Source: an uncultured Mycoplasmatota bacterium (lineage in GTDB: Bacteria > Bacillota_I > Bacilli_A > RF39 > UBA660). Taken from it: 33,673 nucleotides of DNA. Shown in pieces: positions 16,166 through 23,960 of this stretch. The notes under the pieces were generated by a model. The model did not search any database and had not been told where the DNA came from. It worked only from the letters and a program-made list of their open reading frames with translations. The stretch is from the NCBI GenBank assembly GCA_900548725.1, contig URLV01000011.1:1-33673 (forward strand), given 5' to 3'. The position numbers and the translations under genes are program-made. How positions within the stretch are numbered: the first letter of the stretch is position 1; the number at the start of each line of letters is the position of its first letter.

Positions 16166-16925
16166 AATATTTATACATTTTAATACTTATAAAACAACTT
16201 TGTATAACATTGAAAATGATTCAATAATAAAAGTTAATGAGAGCAGGTTGTTTTTTAATGAAACATTGGTAAATAAGGAGTTATGTGATAAAATCGATAA
16301 TTATTTATATGACTTGAACACAAAAATAAAATTAGATAATAAAAATACTAGGTTGTACGCAACTGGTATATTTCAAGAGTTATCTAAAGAGGAACAAATT
16401 CAATTGAACATACATGTATTTGTAAAACATGGTCTTTATTTAAATATCGTACCAAAAGATTTAGAAAACTTTTATTTGCAGCAAAAAAATAATGGCAGAA
16501 AAGTAAATAATTTAATAGAAGGATTGTTACAGCACGAATTCAGAAGGGTTGTTATATGTGGAAGTTTTCAAAAAAATATGCAAGAAATTTGTGATTTAAT
16601 GGAAATACTAGAAAAACAAAATATTGAAATCTTAAGTCCATGGACCAAGGATGTGGTAAAAGAAACTTTAGGCACTGATTTCATATTATTAGAAGGACAA
16701 ACAATGGAAAATGAACGTGATTCTTGGAGACATAAATATGATCATATGAATAAATTTAAAAAAGCAGATGCAATAATTGTTTGTAACCCTACAGGAATTA
16801 TTGGAAAAGGTACGATGTTTGAGTTTGGATTTATTACTGCATATAATAAAAAAATTATATTTACAAATGAGCCAAAAGATTTATCCGTATTGTTTCCATA
16901 TGAAATTGGATTAAATAAGTATTAG
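16149..16925 (+). CDS. Nucleoside 2-deoxyribosyltransferase-like protein with an extra N-terminal domain
   Basis: 258 residues from ATG 16149. A second ATG at 16140 abuts the AAAGGAAG site, so the later start is better placed. Residues 133-258 resemble the deoxyribosyltransferase/Rossmann fold: RRVVICGSFQKNMQEI, then HMNKFKKADAIIVCNPTG and KGTMFEFGFITAYNKKII (220-237). E225 sits where the catalytic Glu is found. Such enzymes move deoxyribose between bases or hydrolyse nucleotides. Residues 1-120 weakly recall the N-terminal subdomain of Ppx/GppA phosphatases (IFIHFNTYKTTLY; TRLYATGIFQELSKEEQ), but this is a by-eye likeness only. It is the last gene of the island operon. Confidence 0.6.
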   Translation: MKGKNKIFIHFNTYKTTLYNIENDSIIKVNESRLFFNETLVNKELCDKIDNYLYDLNTKIKLDNKNTRLYATGIFQELSKEEQIQLNIHVFVKHGLYLNIVPKDLENFYLQQKNNGRKVNNLIEGLLQHEFRRVVICGSFQKNMQEICDLMEILEKQNIEILSPWTKDVVKETLGTDFILLEGQTMENERDSWRHKYDHMNKFKKADAIIVCNPTGIIGKGTMFEFGFITAYNKKIIFTNEPKDLSVLFPYEIGLNKY

Positions 16926-17062
16926 AAAATTTATTATAACTTAAGTAGGTTATTTATTTTCAATAATCGTTAATACATTTTTGCAATTGATATAAAGCCT
17001 ATAAAAAATCCTTTTTGTGTGATTTTAAAAATTAACATAACTATTGTTAATTATATAATTTC

Positions 17063-17099
17063 ATGGTATCATGTCATCAAGAAGTGATACCATTTACTA
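17063..17099 (+). terminator. Perfect 9-bp hairpin after the island operon
   Basis: ATGGTATCA (17063-17071) pairs perfectly with TGATACCAT (17085-17093) across a 13-base loop. The T-run is short (TTTACT), so it is a possible terminator or protein site. Confidence 0.45.
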
Positions 17100-17113
17100 T
17101 AGCAATATTCACA

Positions 17114-17479
17114 TACAAATAAACTTATAAGATATTATAAAGGACTGGATGGTTTAAAAACAGGATTTACTGATAATGCTGGTTATTGTTTAACTGCAAC
17201 AGCTAAAAGAAATAACACGAGATTAATAAGTGTAGTTATGGGAGAATGTCGTTGATTTAGTAGACGTTAATGAAGAAGGTAAGTATGACCATAAATTAAA
17301 GATAAATAAAATTAAAGCACCGGTATATGTAGGAGATAAAGTTGGAGTATTGGAATTATATAAAGATGGTAAAAAAATAAATGGTTTTGATATAACTGTT
17401 AAAGAAAGCATAGAGAAAGCTAATATATGGGATTTATATAAAAAGAATTTTAAATATATTGTTAGTGGTAATGTGTAAA
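17114..17479 (+). pseudogene. Second, truncated copy of the dacF 3' half
   Basis: 17114-17246 matches dacF 11871-12003 with four base changes. Then 158 bp (12004-12161) are missing, and 17247-17479 matches 12162-12394 with a single difference near the junction. The deletion is not a multiple of three, so the frame is broken, and no start or N-terminus is present. It begins immediately after the island. The copy carries the KTG box but not SxxK or SxN, so it cannot be an enzyme. Confidence 0.9.
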
Positions 17480-17482
17480 ATA

Positions 17483-17505
17483 CTTAGATTATGTCTAAGT
17501 TTTTT
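17483..17505 (+). terminator. Duplicated dacF terminator
   Basis: CTTAGA, TTATG, TCTAAG, T6: the same hairpin as at 12398-12420. Confidence 0.75.
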
Positions 17506-17540
17506 ATTTAATATAATTGTTAAAAAGAAGAATGAGAATT

Positions 17541-17650
17541 AAAGATGATTTATATTTACTTAATATAATTCTATCAAAACAAGGGAAAAATTTATAGATT
17601 AATAAATAAGATATAATAAAATATTAAATCCAGTTAATGAGAATCTGAAA
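17541..17650 (+). pseudogene. Second, heavily deleted copy of the sigma remnant
   Basis: AAAGATGATTTATATTTAC at 17541 matches 12553 onward with about five changes in 33 bases. The end (ATAATAAAATATTAAATC, about 17612) matches 12779 onward. The bases between have been lost or scrambled. Divergence here is higher than in the neighbouring dacF copy. Confidence 0.65.
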
Positions 17651-17704
17651 TATTAAAAGCTGGTCTTTTTATTGATAAAAAATAACCGGCAAAACAACTG
17701 GTAA

Positions 17705-17965
17705 AATACTAGGAAAATTGTAAATTATACGCTTTTATATGTAGAAAAAAATAGCAAATATGAGTTTGATGCTATTTCATATATTAAATATTTGATTAAA
17801 GCAAATAATAGCGAAATTTCTGATATAGAAACTGAGGCTTTATTAAATGATGTAAAAACAAAAACTAACTCTGGTAAAACAGCAAATAACAGAAAAGACA
17901 TTTCAATTGGTTATACAGAAAAAGAAGATGCATACCAATATCAAGTTTTAAGATTATATAAATAA
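17705..17965 (+). pseudogene. Start-less open frame, likely gene remnant
   Basis: An open frame of 86 codons running from a stop at 17702-17704 to TAA at 17965, with no ATG, GTG or TTG near its beginning and no ribosome-binding site. The protein is plausible (KYEFDAISYIKYLIKANN, then IETEALLNDVKTKTN, ending YQYQVLRLYK) but I recognise no family. It fills most of the 645-bp gap between the dacF copy and the metallophosphoesterase gene; nothing else is seen there. Confidence 0.4.
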
Positions 17966-18124
17966 AGTACTATAAAAAATACAGTGACATTTACAGTGAC
18001 AAATCTAACCAAGTGATATTAAATTTTATATGTAAATAAGTATTAAAATTAATCAAGTCTATCTTATTTTTTAATAGTATTGTATTAATTATAGCAATAA
18101 TGATAAAATAAAAATGGAAAGAAA

Positions 18125-19327
18125 GTGTTTATTGTTATGATAGCAATATTTTTGTCACCAATATATTTAATTATAAATTATTACTTATATAGAAAAATAC
18201 TTAAATGGTTTCATATATGTAATAAATTTTTTAAGAAAAAGTATTTTAAGTATATATTATTAAGTACTTATTTCTTTTTTGCATTGTCTGGTGTAATTGG
18301 TTTTATACTAAAACAATGTAAATTAAAACGAATATTTATGTGTATAGGTAATTATTGGTTAGGTGTTTTACTATATTTGTTTTTGACAATTATTGTATTT
18401 GAAATACTACGTATTATTTTTAAAAAGAATGGTAAGTTAAGAAATAGTAAATTATATACTAGTAAAGGATATTTTATTAATGGTATTTTGTGTACTGTTA
18501 TAATTGCATCTATATGTATATTGGGTGTTATAAATGCAAGAATTATTCATACTACTAACTATGATATTAAAATTAATAAAAAGATAAATGATGTTAGCAA
18601 TATGAAAATAGTTATGGTAGCTGATTTACATATTGGTTATAATATTGGAGATAAACAAATAAGTAATATGGTTAAATTAATTAATAAAGAAGATGCTGAT
18701 TTAGTTTTAATTGTTGGAGATATATTTGATAATAGTTATGAAGCTATTGATAATCCTGATAAAATAATAAATGATTTAAAAAATATTAAATCAAAAAATG
18801 GAGTTTATGCAGTTTATGGTAATCATGATATAGATGAAAAAACTTTATTTGGTTTTACTTTTAAATATCACGATGAAAAAATGAGTGCCAAAGAAATGGA
18901 TGATTTTTTAAATAAGGCAAATATAACTTTATTAAGAGATGAGAATGTATTATTAAATGATAGTGTATATTTGATAGGAAGAGCAGATAGAACTAGACCA
19001 GGAAGAGATATAAGCGTAAGAAAAATGCCTAGTGAATTAACAGAAGAATTAGATAAAAGTAAACCTATAATTGTATTAGATCATCAACCAAAAGAGCAAG
19101 ATTTGCTTAATGAAGCGGGCGTTGACTTAGATTTATCTGGACATACTCATGATGGACAATTGTTTCCAGGTAATATTATTGTAAATATAATGTGGGATAA
19201 TGCTTATGGATATAAAAAATATGGTAATTTACATAATATAGTTACTTCTGGTGTAGGTTTATATGGACCAAATATGAGAATAGGAACTAAAGCTGAGATA
19301 ACTGTTATTAATGTTGAATTTGAATAG
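18125..19327 (+). CDS. Membrane-anchored metallophosphoesterase (YkuE/YaeI-like)
   Basis: 400 residues. The GTG at 18125 is preferred because GGAAAG lies 4 bp upstream; ATG 18137 lacks a site. Four hydrophobic segments (about 1-22, 42-63, 77-97, 117-138) precede a calcineurin-like phosphoesterase domain. The metal motifs are ADLH (166-169), GDIFD (198-202), GNHD (232-235), DHQP (319-322) and GHTH (339-342), all intact. YkuE of Bacillus is a secreted metal-dependent phosphodiesterase at the wall and E. coli YaeI is membrane bound. Substrate here is unknown. Confidence 0.9.
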   Translation: MFIVMIAIFLSPIYLIINYYLYRKILKWFHICNKFFKKKYFKYILLSTYFFFALSGVIGFILKQCKLKRIFMCIGNYWLGVLLYLFLTIIVFEILRIIFKKNGKLRNSKLYTSKGYFINGILCTVIIASICILGVINARIIHTTNYDIKINKKINDVSNMKIVMVADLHIGYNIGDKQISNMVKLINKEDADLVLIVGDIFDNSYEAIDNPDKIINDLKNIKSKNGVYAVYGNHDIDEKTLFGFTFKYHDEKMSAKEMDDFLNKANITLLRDENVLLNDSVYLIGRADRTRPGRDISVRKMPSELTEELDKSKPIIVLDHQPKEQDLLNEAGVDLDLSGHTHDGQLFPGNIIVNIMWDNAYGYKKYGNLHNIVTSGVGLYGPNMRIGTKAEITVINVEFE

Positions 19328-19338
19328 AAGAATATTTT

Positions 19339-19479
19339 ATGCAGTTAAGAAAGTATAAAAATGAAAATACATTAAATTGTTATTTGAATGCAGGATTTAA
19401 AATTATAGATATAGAAAAAAATGTTTTCAAATTTTATGATGAATATTGGGATTGTGCTGAAATGGTTTATGAAAAATAA
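19339..19479 (+). pseudogene. C-terminal fragment of a GNAT acetyltransferase
   Basis: A 46-residue frame from ATG 19339 without a ribosome-binding site. KNENTLNCYLNAGFKIIDI is the N..A..xYxxxGF motif that ends a GNAT fold. The upstream three quarters are absent. It lies directly before the deaminase/acetyltransferase operon, which carries four intact GNAT domains. Confidence 0.5.
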
Positions 19480-19487
19480 TATTTTTG

Positions 19488-19516
19488 TTGACATATTATA
19501 AAATCTATAATATATT
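19488..19516 (+). promoter_or_regulatory. Promoter of the attenuated operon
   Basis: Consensus TTGACA (19488-19493), exact 17-bp spacer, TATATT (19511-19516). It is the best sigma-A promoter in the window and lies about 40 bp before the leader-peptide start. Confidence 0.75.
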
Positions 19517-19555
19517 TTTATTGTAAGTTTTAGAACGAAAGGAGAGTGATTAATT

Positions 19556-19615
19556 ATGAAAAATTTACAAAATATAAATAATGCAGAATTAATTACTACT
19601 CCTAATTCAATTTAA
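19556..19615 (+). CDS. Leader peptide of the attenuator
   Basis: 19 codons, MKNLQNINNAELITTPNSI, with a strong AAAGGAG 11 bp upstream. Codons 8-11 (AAT AAT GCA GAA) contain the bases that can pair with the terminator stem downstream. Its size and position match ribosome-monitored leader peptides of antibiotic-resistance genes. No run of one amino acid is seen, so control by amino-acid starvation is less likely than by drug-slowed ribosomes. Confidence 0.7.
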   Translation: MKNLQNINNAELITTPNSI

Positions 19616-19664
19616 TTTTAGGAATCTTTTTAAGTATTTAATCTGCATTATTGCAGATTTTTTT
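19577..19664 (+). promoter_or_regulatory. Transcription attenuator: antiterminator versus terminator
   Basis: AATAATGCAGA (19577-19587, inside the leader peptide) is a perfect 11-base complement of TCTGCATTATT (19642-19652). The latter contains most of the left arm of the terminator, AATCTGCA/TTAT/TGCAGATT plus T7 (19640-19664). The two hairpins exclude each other. The terminator ends 17 bp before the first structural gene. Confidence 0.8.
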
Positions 19665-19680
19665 GAAAGAAGGTTTTGAA

Positions 19681-20436
19681 ATGTTAATAAAATTAGATAT
19701 TAATGATAGAGCTGCAATGGCCATCAAAAATAAAACAAAAAGAATAGAAATACGAGCAAATAAAATAGACTATGAATGTGATTATAGTAAAATAAATGTT
19801 AACGATATTATAGAATTTAATAGTAAAAGTTTGGGAATATTTTATGTTAAAGTAAAAGAAATAAATTATTATAAAACACTTCAAGAATTATTAACTTTAG
19901 AAGGTACAAAATATACTACTTCATCAACTAATGACTATAATGAAGCAATAAAAAATATATATAAACTAAATGGATATAAAGATGCAATAGATAAAAATGG
20001 TGTTTATGCAATACATATAGAATATTTATATTCTATAAATACAGTTTGGGAAGAATTATATGAAATTGCAATGAATGTTAGAAAACCAAAAGAAATATCT
20101 GGTATGATATCTGCTGGACAAGTTAGTGCAGTAATACTTACTAAAAATCATAACCTATATACTGGAGTGTGTATTGATACTGCATCTAGTTTGGGAATGT
20201 GTGCTGAAAGAAATGCAATTGCTAATATGATAACAAATGGAGAAAGTGAAATTACAAAATTAGTTTGTGTAGATTCAAAAGGAAATGTTGGTTCACCTTG
20301 TGGAGCATGTCGTGAATTTTTAATGCAACTAAGCAAAAAGAGTAAGGATATTGAAATATTAAAAAATATAGATACAAAAGAAACCATACCATTAAGTGAA
20401 TTAATACCAGATTGGTGGGGATATACTAGAGTATAA
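19681..20436 (+). CDS. ASCH domain fused to a cytidine/blasticidin-S-deaminase-like domain
   Basis: 251 residues from ATG 19681 (GAAAGAAGG upstream; an in-frame TTG at 19651 lies in the terminator). Residues 1-115 look like an ASCH (PUA-like) domain: MLIKLDINDRAAMAIKNKTK, RIEIR, then KINVNDIIEFNS. Residues 120-251 are a CDA-fold deaminase with both zinc motifs intact, CAERNAI (174-180) and PCGACREF (206-213). These are the signature of cytidine deaminase and blasticidin-S deaminase. The small size, GSPCGACREF and the C-terminal PDWWGYTR fit either. ASCH domains bind RNA or hydrolyse N4-acetylcytidine. The stop overlaps the next start (TAATG). Expression should depend on the attenuator. Confidence 0.8.
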   Translation: MLIKLDINDRAAMAIKNKTKRIEIRANKIDYECDYSKINVNDIIEFNSKSLGIFYVKVKEINYYKTLQELLTLEGTKYTTSSTNDYNEAIKNIYKLNGYKDAIDKNGVYAIHIEYLYSINTVWEELYEIAMNVRKPKEISGMISAGQVSAVILTKNHNLYTGVCIDTASSLGMCAERNAIANMITNGESEITKLVCVDSKGNVGSPCGACREFLMQLSKKSKDIEILKNIDTKETIPLSELIPDWWGYTRV

Positions 20437-22028
20437 TGAAAAATATAGAGTTAATTGTTCCTAAATTAAATATGTATAAATATGAACAAAAATTAGAAAA
20501 TGATTCTGATACAATGAGCTATAATGCAGGATACAATGTGACATATTCTGGATATCACTATGATACTGGATGTATAGACTTTCCTAAAGAAAAATGGAAA
20601 GAAACTTATAAAAAAAGATTAAAAGAAAATAAATTTTTTGCTTATATAAAAGATTGTGATAAAAATAGATATGTTGGTTATGTTAATTATCATTACAATA
20701 AAAATGATAATATATATGAATGTGGTATAGTAATTGAATATAAATATAGAAATAAAGGATATTCTAATGACGCGTTAAAACTTTTAATACGTGTTGCAAA
20801 TCAAAATGGAATAAAATATCTTTATGCTACATTTGAAAAAGACAGGAAGTATGCCTTAAAAACTTATTTAGATGTAGGCTTTGAAATATATAAAAATAAA
20901 ATATGGAAGAAATTTAATAAAAATGTTGATGGAGTGCTTGTTAGAATTGATACAAATAAGGTTTTACCAAATATATCAAATTTAAAAACGATAGAAAATG
21001 TTTTAGAATTTATGAAACAAAATATTAGATATGGATGGTTAGATATTAATAATAATATTCATATTGGCAATATGAAAAATTTCAGAAGACTGTATAGAAC
21101 AATGTCTATTGATGAGATACTAAAATATGGTATTGGTACTTGTATTGATCAAGTTAAATTAATGAATTATTTGTTAAATAAAATAAATATAAAAAACAAA
21201 ATGTTTGCAACTAGAATATATGAGCCTAATGATTTTAATGAGTTGGATTGCGAAGAACATATGCATTGTTTTATATTATGTTATATAGATAATAAGGTAT
21301 ATCATATAGAACATCCTAATTGGTATAAAATTGGAATATATGAATATGAAAATGAAAAAATTGCTTTAGTAAATATTAATGATTATTACGTTAATTTATC
21401 AGGCGGAACTGCTAGACCAATAACAGAATTTTATAAAATTGAACCAAATATGTCATTTAAAAATTTTAATAAATATATTAATGATTTGGATATAAGCTTT
21501 AGAAAATTAAAAGATTCTAAAAATGATTATGAAAAAATATATAATTGGTGTAATAATGATTTTGTGTATGAATGGTTTGAACAAAGAATATTATCTTATG
21601 AAGAAATAGTTAATAAATATAAATTAAAACTTGAAAAGAAAAAACAAATATTATATATTATTAAATCAAATAAAAAAGATATAGGTTTAGTACAAATATA
21701 CAAATTTAATAATAACTTACAAATAAATAATTTAAATATATTTAATAATGTTTATGAATATGATTTATTTATTGGTGAAGAAGAATATTTAAATAGAGGA
21801 ATTGGATTAAAAGTAATTAACGAAATAAATAAAATTATATATAAAAAATATAATGCTGATTCAATAATACTTAGAGTATTTAAAAGAAATAGAAGAGCTA
21901 TTAAATGTTATTTAAAATGTAATTTTGAAAATATATATGAATATATTGATACAGATACATTAGGAGAAAAAGAAGAAATATTAGTTTTATTAAATTATAA
22001 GGAGAAATATGAAGATAATAGAATATAA
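20436..22028 (+). CDS. Three-domain protein: GNAT, transglutaminase-like, AAC(6')-like GNAT
   Basis: 530 residues. Residues 1-165 are a GNAT acetyltransferase (YECGIVIEYKYRNKGYSNDA, acetyl-CoA loop R105-N-K-G-Y). Residues 185-325 resemble the papain/transglutaminase fold: GIGTCIDQVKLMNYLL with C236, MHCFILCYIDNKVYHIEHPNW with H277, and an acidic residue near 292. Residues 365-525 resemble aminoglycoside 6'-N-acetyltransferases: NDFVYEWFEQRILSYEEIV, then YDLFIGEEEYLNRGIGLKVI and RNRRAIKCYLKCNF. The start overlaps the deaminase stop by one base and the 3' end overlaps the next gene by 20 bp. This suits a multi-function drug- or metabolite-modifying enzyme; substrates are not visible. Confidence 0.75.
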   Translation: MKNIELIVPKLNMYKYEQKLENDSDTMSYNAGYNVTYSGYHYDTGCIDFPKEKWKETYKKRLKENKFFAYIKDCDKNRYVGYVNYHYNKNDNIYECGIVIEYKYRNKGYSNDALKLLIRVANQNGIKYLYATFEKDRKYALKTYLDVGFEIYKNKIWKKFNKNVDGVLVRIDTNKVLPNISNLKTIENVLEFMKQNIRYGWLDINNNIHIGNMKNFRRLYRTMSIDEILKYGIGTCIDQVKLMNYLLNKINIKNKMFATRIYEPNDFNELDCEEHMHCFILCYIDNKVYHIEHPNWYKIGIYEYENEKIALVNINDYYVNLSGGTARPITEFYKIEPNMSFKNFNKYINDLDISFRKLKDSKNDYEKIYNWCNNDFVYEWFEQRILSYEEIVNKYKLKLEKKKQILYIIKSNKKDIGLVQIYKFNNNLQINNLNIFNNVYEYDLFIGEEEYLNRGIGLKVINEINKIIYKKYNADSIILRVFKRNRRAIKCYLKCNFENIYEYIDTDTLGEKEEILVLLNYKEKYEDNRI

Positions 22029-22995
22029 TGATAAATATTTAGAAGACGTAAAAGATTTATTAGTAGAATTAGAAGAATATATATTATCTATTGATAAGGA
22101 TAACTTAGATCAATTACATTCTGAATATAGAGATAAAATGGCTATTTTGGATTTGGAAGAAGTGAATAATAATTATGGCAAGTGTTATTTAGCAGTAGAA
22201 AATAATAAGGCTGTCGGTCTAATAATGGGGTATGTTAGAGCCTATGATGAATATGATTATTTAGATTATAAATGTCCTAGAAGTGGTGAGATTTCAGAAT
22301 TAATAGTATCTAAAAATGCTAGAAGCAAGGGTGTTGGTAAGCAACTTATGCAAAAAATTGAAGAATATTTAAAAAGTATAGGATGTGAATATATTTTTGT
22401 TGATGTTTTTGCTTATAATAAAAATGCTATTAGATTTTATGAAAAAAATGGTTTTCATACAAGAGGTTTAATAGATGTAAAAAAGATAAAAAATGAAAAT
22501 AATTATAAATGTGTTATTGCAACAGAAGAATTATTAACTAAGAAATGGGATATAGAAATAAAAAAGCATGATAATTCAGATGTTTGGAAAAGGTTTAAAG
22601 CAGAATCATTACGTAATATTGATAATAGAATTGTCTATATGGGTATTCTTAATAATGAAATAATTACTGAAGCAACAGCAATTATTTCTGAAAATGATAC
22701 AGATACGCAAAATAAAGAAGCATTGATAGGCGAAGGTAAAGCATATTTAACAGCTTTTAGAACAAATAAAGAATTTGAAAATCAAGGATATTTTTCAAAA
22801 TTATATAAATTTATGGAAAATGATTTAAAAGATAAAGGCTTTAAGTCATTAACACTGGGTGTTGAACCATGTGAGACAAGAAATATTCAAATATATTTTA
22901 AATGGGGATTTACAAAATACCTAAAAACAGATTATGAATACTATTCAAATAACGAAAAAATACTTGTTAATTATTATGAAAAAGGGCTAATATAA
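22009..22995 (+). CDS. Tandem GNAT acetyltransferase
   Basis: 328 residues with two GNAT folds. The first (1-165) has SELIVSKNARSKGVGKQLM (96-114) and FAYNKNAIRFYEKNGF (134-149). The second (180-328) has AYLTAFRTNKEFENQGYFSK (245-264) and LGVEPCETRNIQIYFKWGF (283-301). In the second domain the acetyl-CoA loop is unusual (ENQGYF), so one half may be regulatory. AAGGAGAAAT precedes the ATG, inside the end of the previous gene. It is the third gene of the attenuated operon. Such double GNATs include drug and amino-acid N-acetyltransferases. Confidence 0.85.
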   Translation: MKIIEYNDKYLEDVKDLLVELEEYILSIDKDNLDQLHSEYRDKMAILDLEEVNNNYGKCYLAVENNKAVGLIMGYVRAYDEYDYLDYKCPRSGEISELIVSKNARSKGVGKQLMQKIEEYLKSIGCEYIFVDVFAYNKNAIRFYEKNGFHTRGLIDVKKIKNENNYKCVIATEELLTKKWDIEIKKHDNSDVWKRFKAESLRNIDNRIVYMGILNNEIITEATAIISENDTDTQNKEALIGEGKAYLTAFRTNKEFENQGYFSKLYKFMENDLKDKGFKSLTLGVEPCETRNIQIYFKWGFTKYLKTDYEYYSNNEKILVNYYEKGLI

Positions 22996-23010
22996 TAATT
23001 GATTGAAAAT

Positions 23011-23053
23011 ATGTGATTTTTAAAGAAAAAATCTTAAATATACCACATTTTTT
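23011..23053 (+). terminator. Terminator of the attenuated operon
   Basis: Outer stem ATGTG/CACAT with an inner GATTTTT/AAAAATC hairpin, followed by T6. Confidence 0.5.
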
Positions 23054-23130
23054 ATAAAAACTATTTACAAAACAAAGAATATGATAAAATATAACACGAT
23101 TATTTAATTTGTTTTGGTAAGGAGAGTCTT

Positions 23131-23184
23131 ATTTTAGTCCTCATTTTCTATTTTTATAAGATTATTTTAATGATTGGTTGGTGA
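23131..23184 (+). promoter_or_regulatory. Possible upstream ORF before the methyltransferase
   Basis: AAGGAG (23119-23124) is followed by no ATG, GTG or TTG at a suitable distance but by ATT, which opens 17 codons ending TGA at 23184, 4 bp before the ATG of the next gene. It could be a rare ATT-started leader or the relic of a mutated start. Confidence 0.25.
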
Positions 23185-23188
23185 AAAA

Positions 23189-23953
23189 ATGGAAAAGATA
23201 AAAAAGTTTTTGGAATCAAGAGACATTACAAAGAGGAAAAGTGAATGTTGGAGAAATGATGATTTCAATAATATAAATAATGACTATTACAAAGCATACG
23301 AAAAAAGATATCAACAGGTATATAAGCATAATTATCTTTGGTCTTCAAAAGAACCAACACCAGATGTTATTGAAACAATACTAAAAGAAAAAATATCATC
23401 AAATGCAAAAATACTAGAACTTGGTTGTGGTGAAGGTAGGGATGCTATATTTCTTCTTGATAAAAATTATGATGTTCTTGCTGTTGATTATTCAAATACA
23501 GTTATAGAAAAGTGTAAGGAGTTGTCTAATTATAATTATAATGATAAATTTAAACAATTTGATATTATTAATGATATTTTAAATGATAAATTTGATTTTA
23601 TTTACTCTATAGCTGTTATTCATATGTTTGTTAATAAGGAACATAGAAATAAATTTTATAATTTTATATATAGTCATTTAAATATAAATGGTATTGCTTT
23701 AATAGTATCAATGGGTGATGGTATAAAAGAATATAAATCAGATGTAACTAAATCATTTGATGATGTCGAAAGAGTTGTAGTCAATAATGATAAAAAAATT
23801 AGTATCGCTACTACATCTTGCAATATTGTTAATTGGAATACATTTGAACAGGAACTACTAAACAATGATTTAATTGTAAAAAGAAAATGGATTTCAGAAA
23901 AAATACCCGAGTTTAATCCAGCTATGTGTATTGTTGTTTGCAGAAATGAGTGA
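23189..23953 (+). CDS. Class I SAM-dependent methyltransferase
   Basis: 254 residues from ATG 23189; a TTG at 23174 in the same frame is less likely. Motif I is ILELGCGEGRDA (75-86), followed by VLAVDYS (96-102), then DFIYSIAVIHMF and a C-terminal ICMIVV-like strand (AMCIVVCRNE). The pattern is that of TehB/Methyltransf_25 small-molecule methyltransferases. YNWSS-like N-terminal residues (HNYLWSSKEPTPDV) resemble thiopurine/tellurite-type enzymes. The ribosome-binding site is weak, so it may rely on translation arriving from the upstream frame. Substrate unknown. Confidence 0.8.
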   Translation: MEKIKKFLESRDITKRKSECWRNDDFNNINNDYYKAYEKRYQQVYKHNYLWSSKEPTPDVIETILKEKISSNAKILELGCGEGRDAIFLLDKNYDVLAVDYSNTVIEKCKELSNYNYNDKFKQFDIINDILNDKFDFIYSIAVIHMFVNKEHRNKFYNFIYSHLNINGIALIVSMGDGIKEYKSDVTKSFDDVERVVVNNDKKISIATTSCNIVNWNTFEQELLNNDLIVKRKWISEKIPEFNPAMCIVVCRNE

Positions 23954-23960
23954 TGATTTT

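Noticed and set aside
12950..16925. Calling the island a proven anti-phage system
   Set aside because: No known defence effector or integrase is present; the island fits repair, self-protection or nucleoside metabolism equally well.
17223..17411. Reverse-strand frame repeated at 12135-12326
   Set aside because: It is only the opposite strand of the duplicated dacF 3' end, not a gene family.
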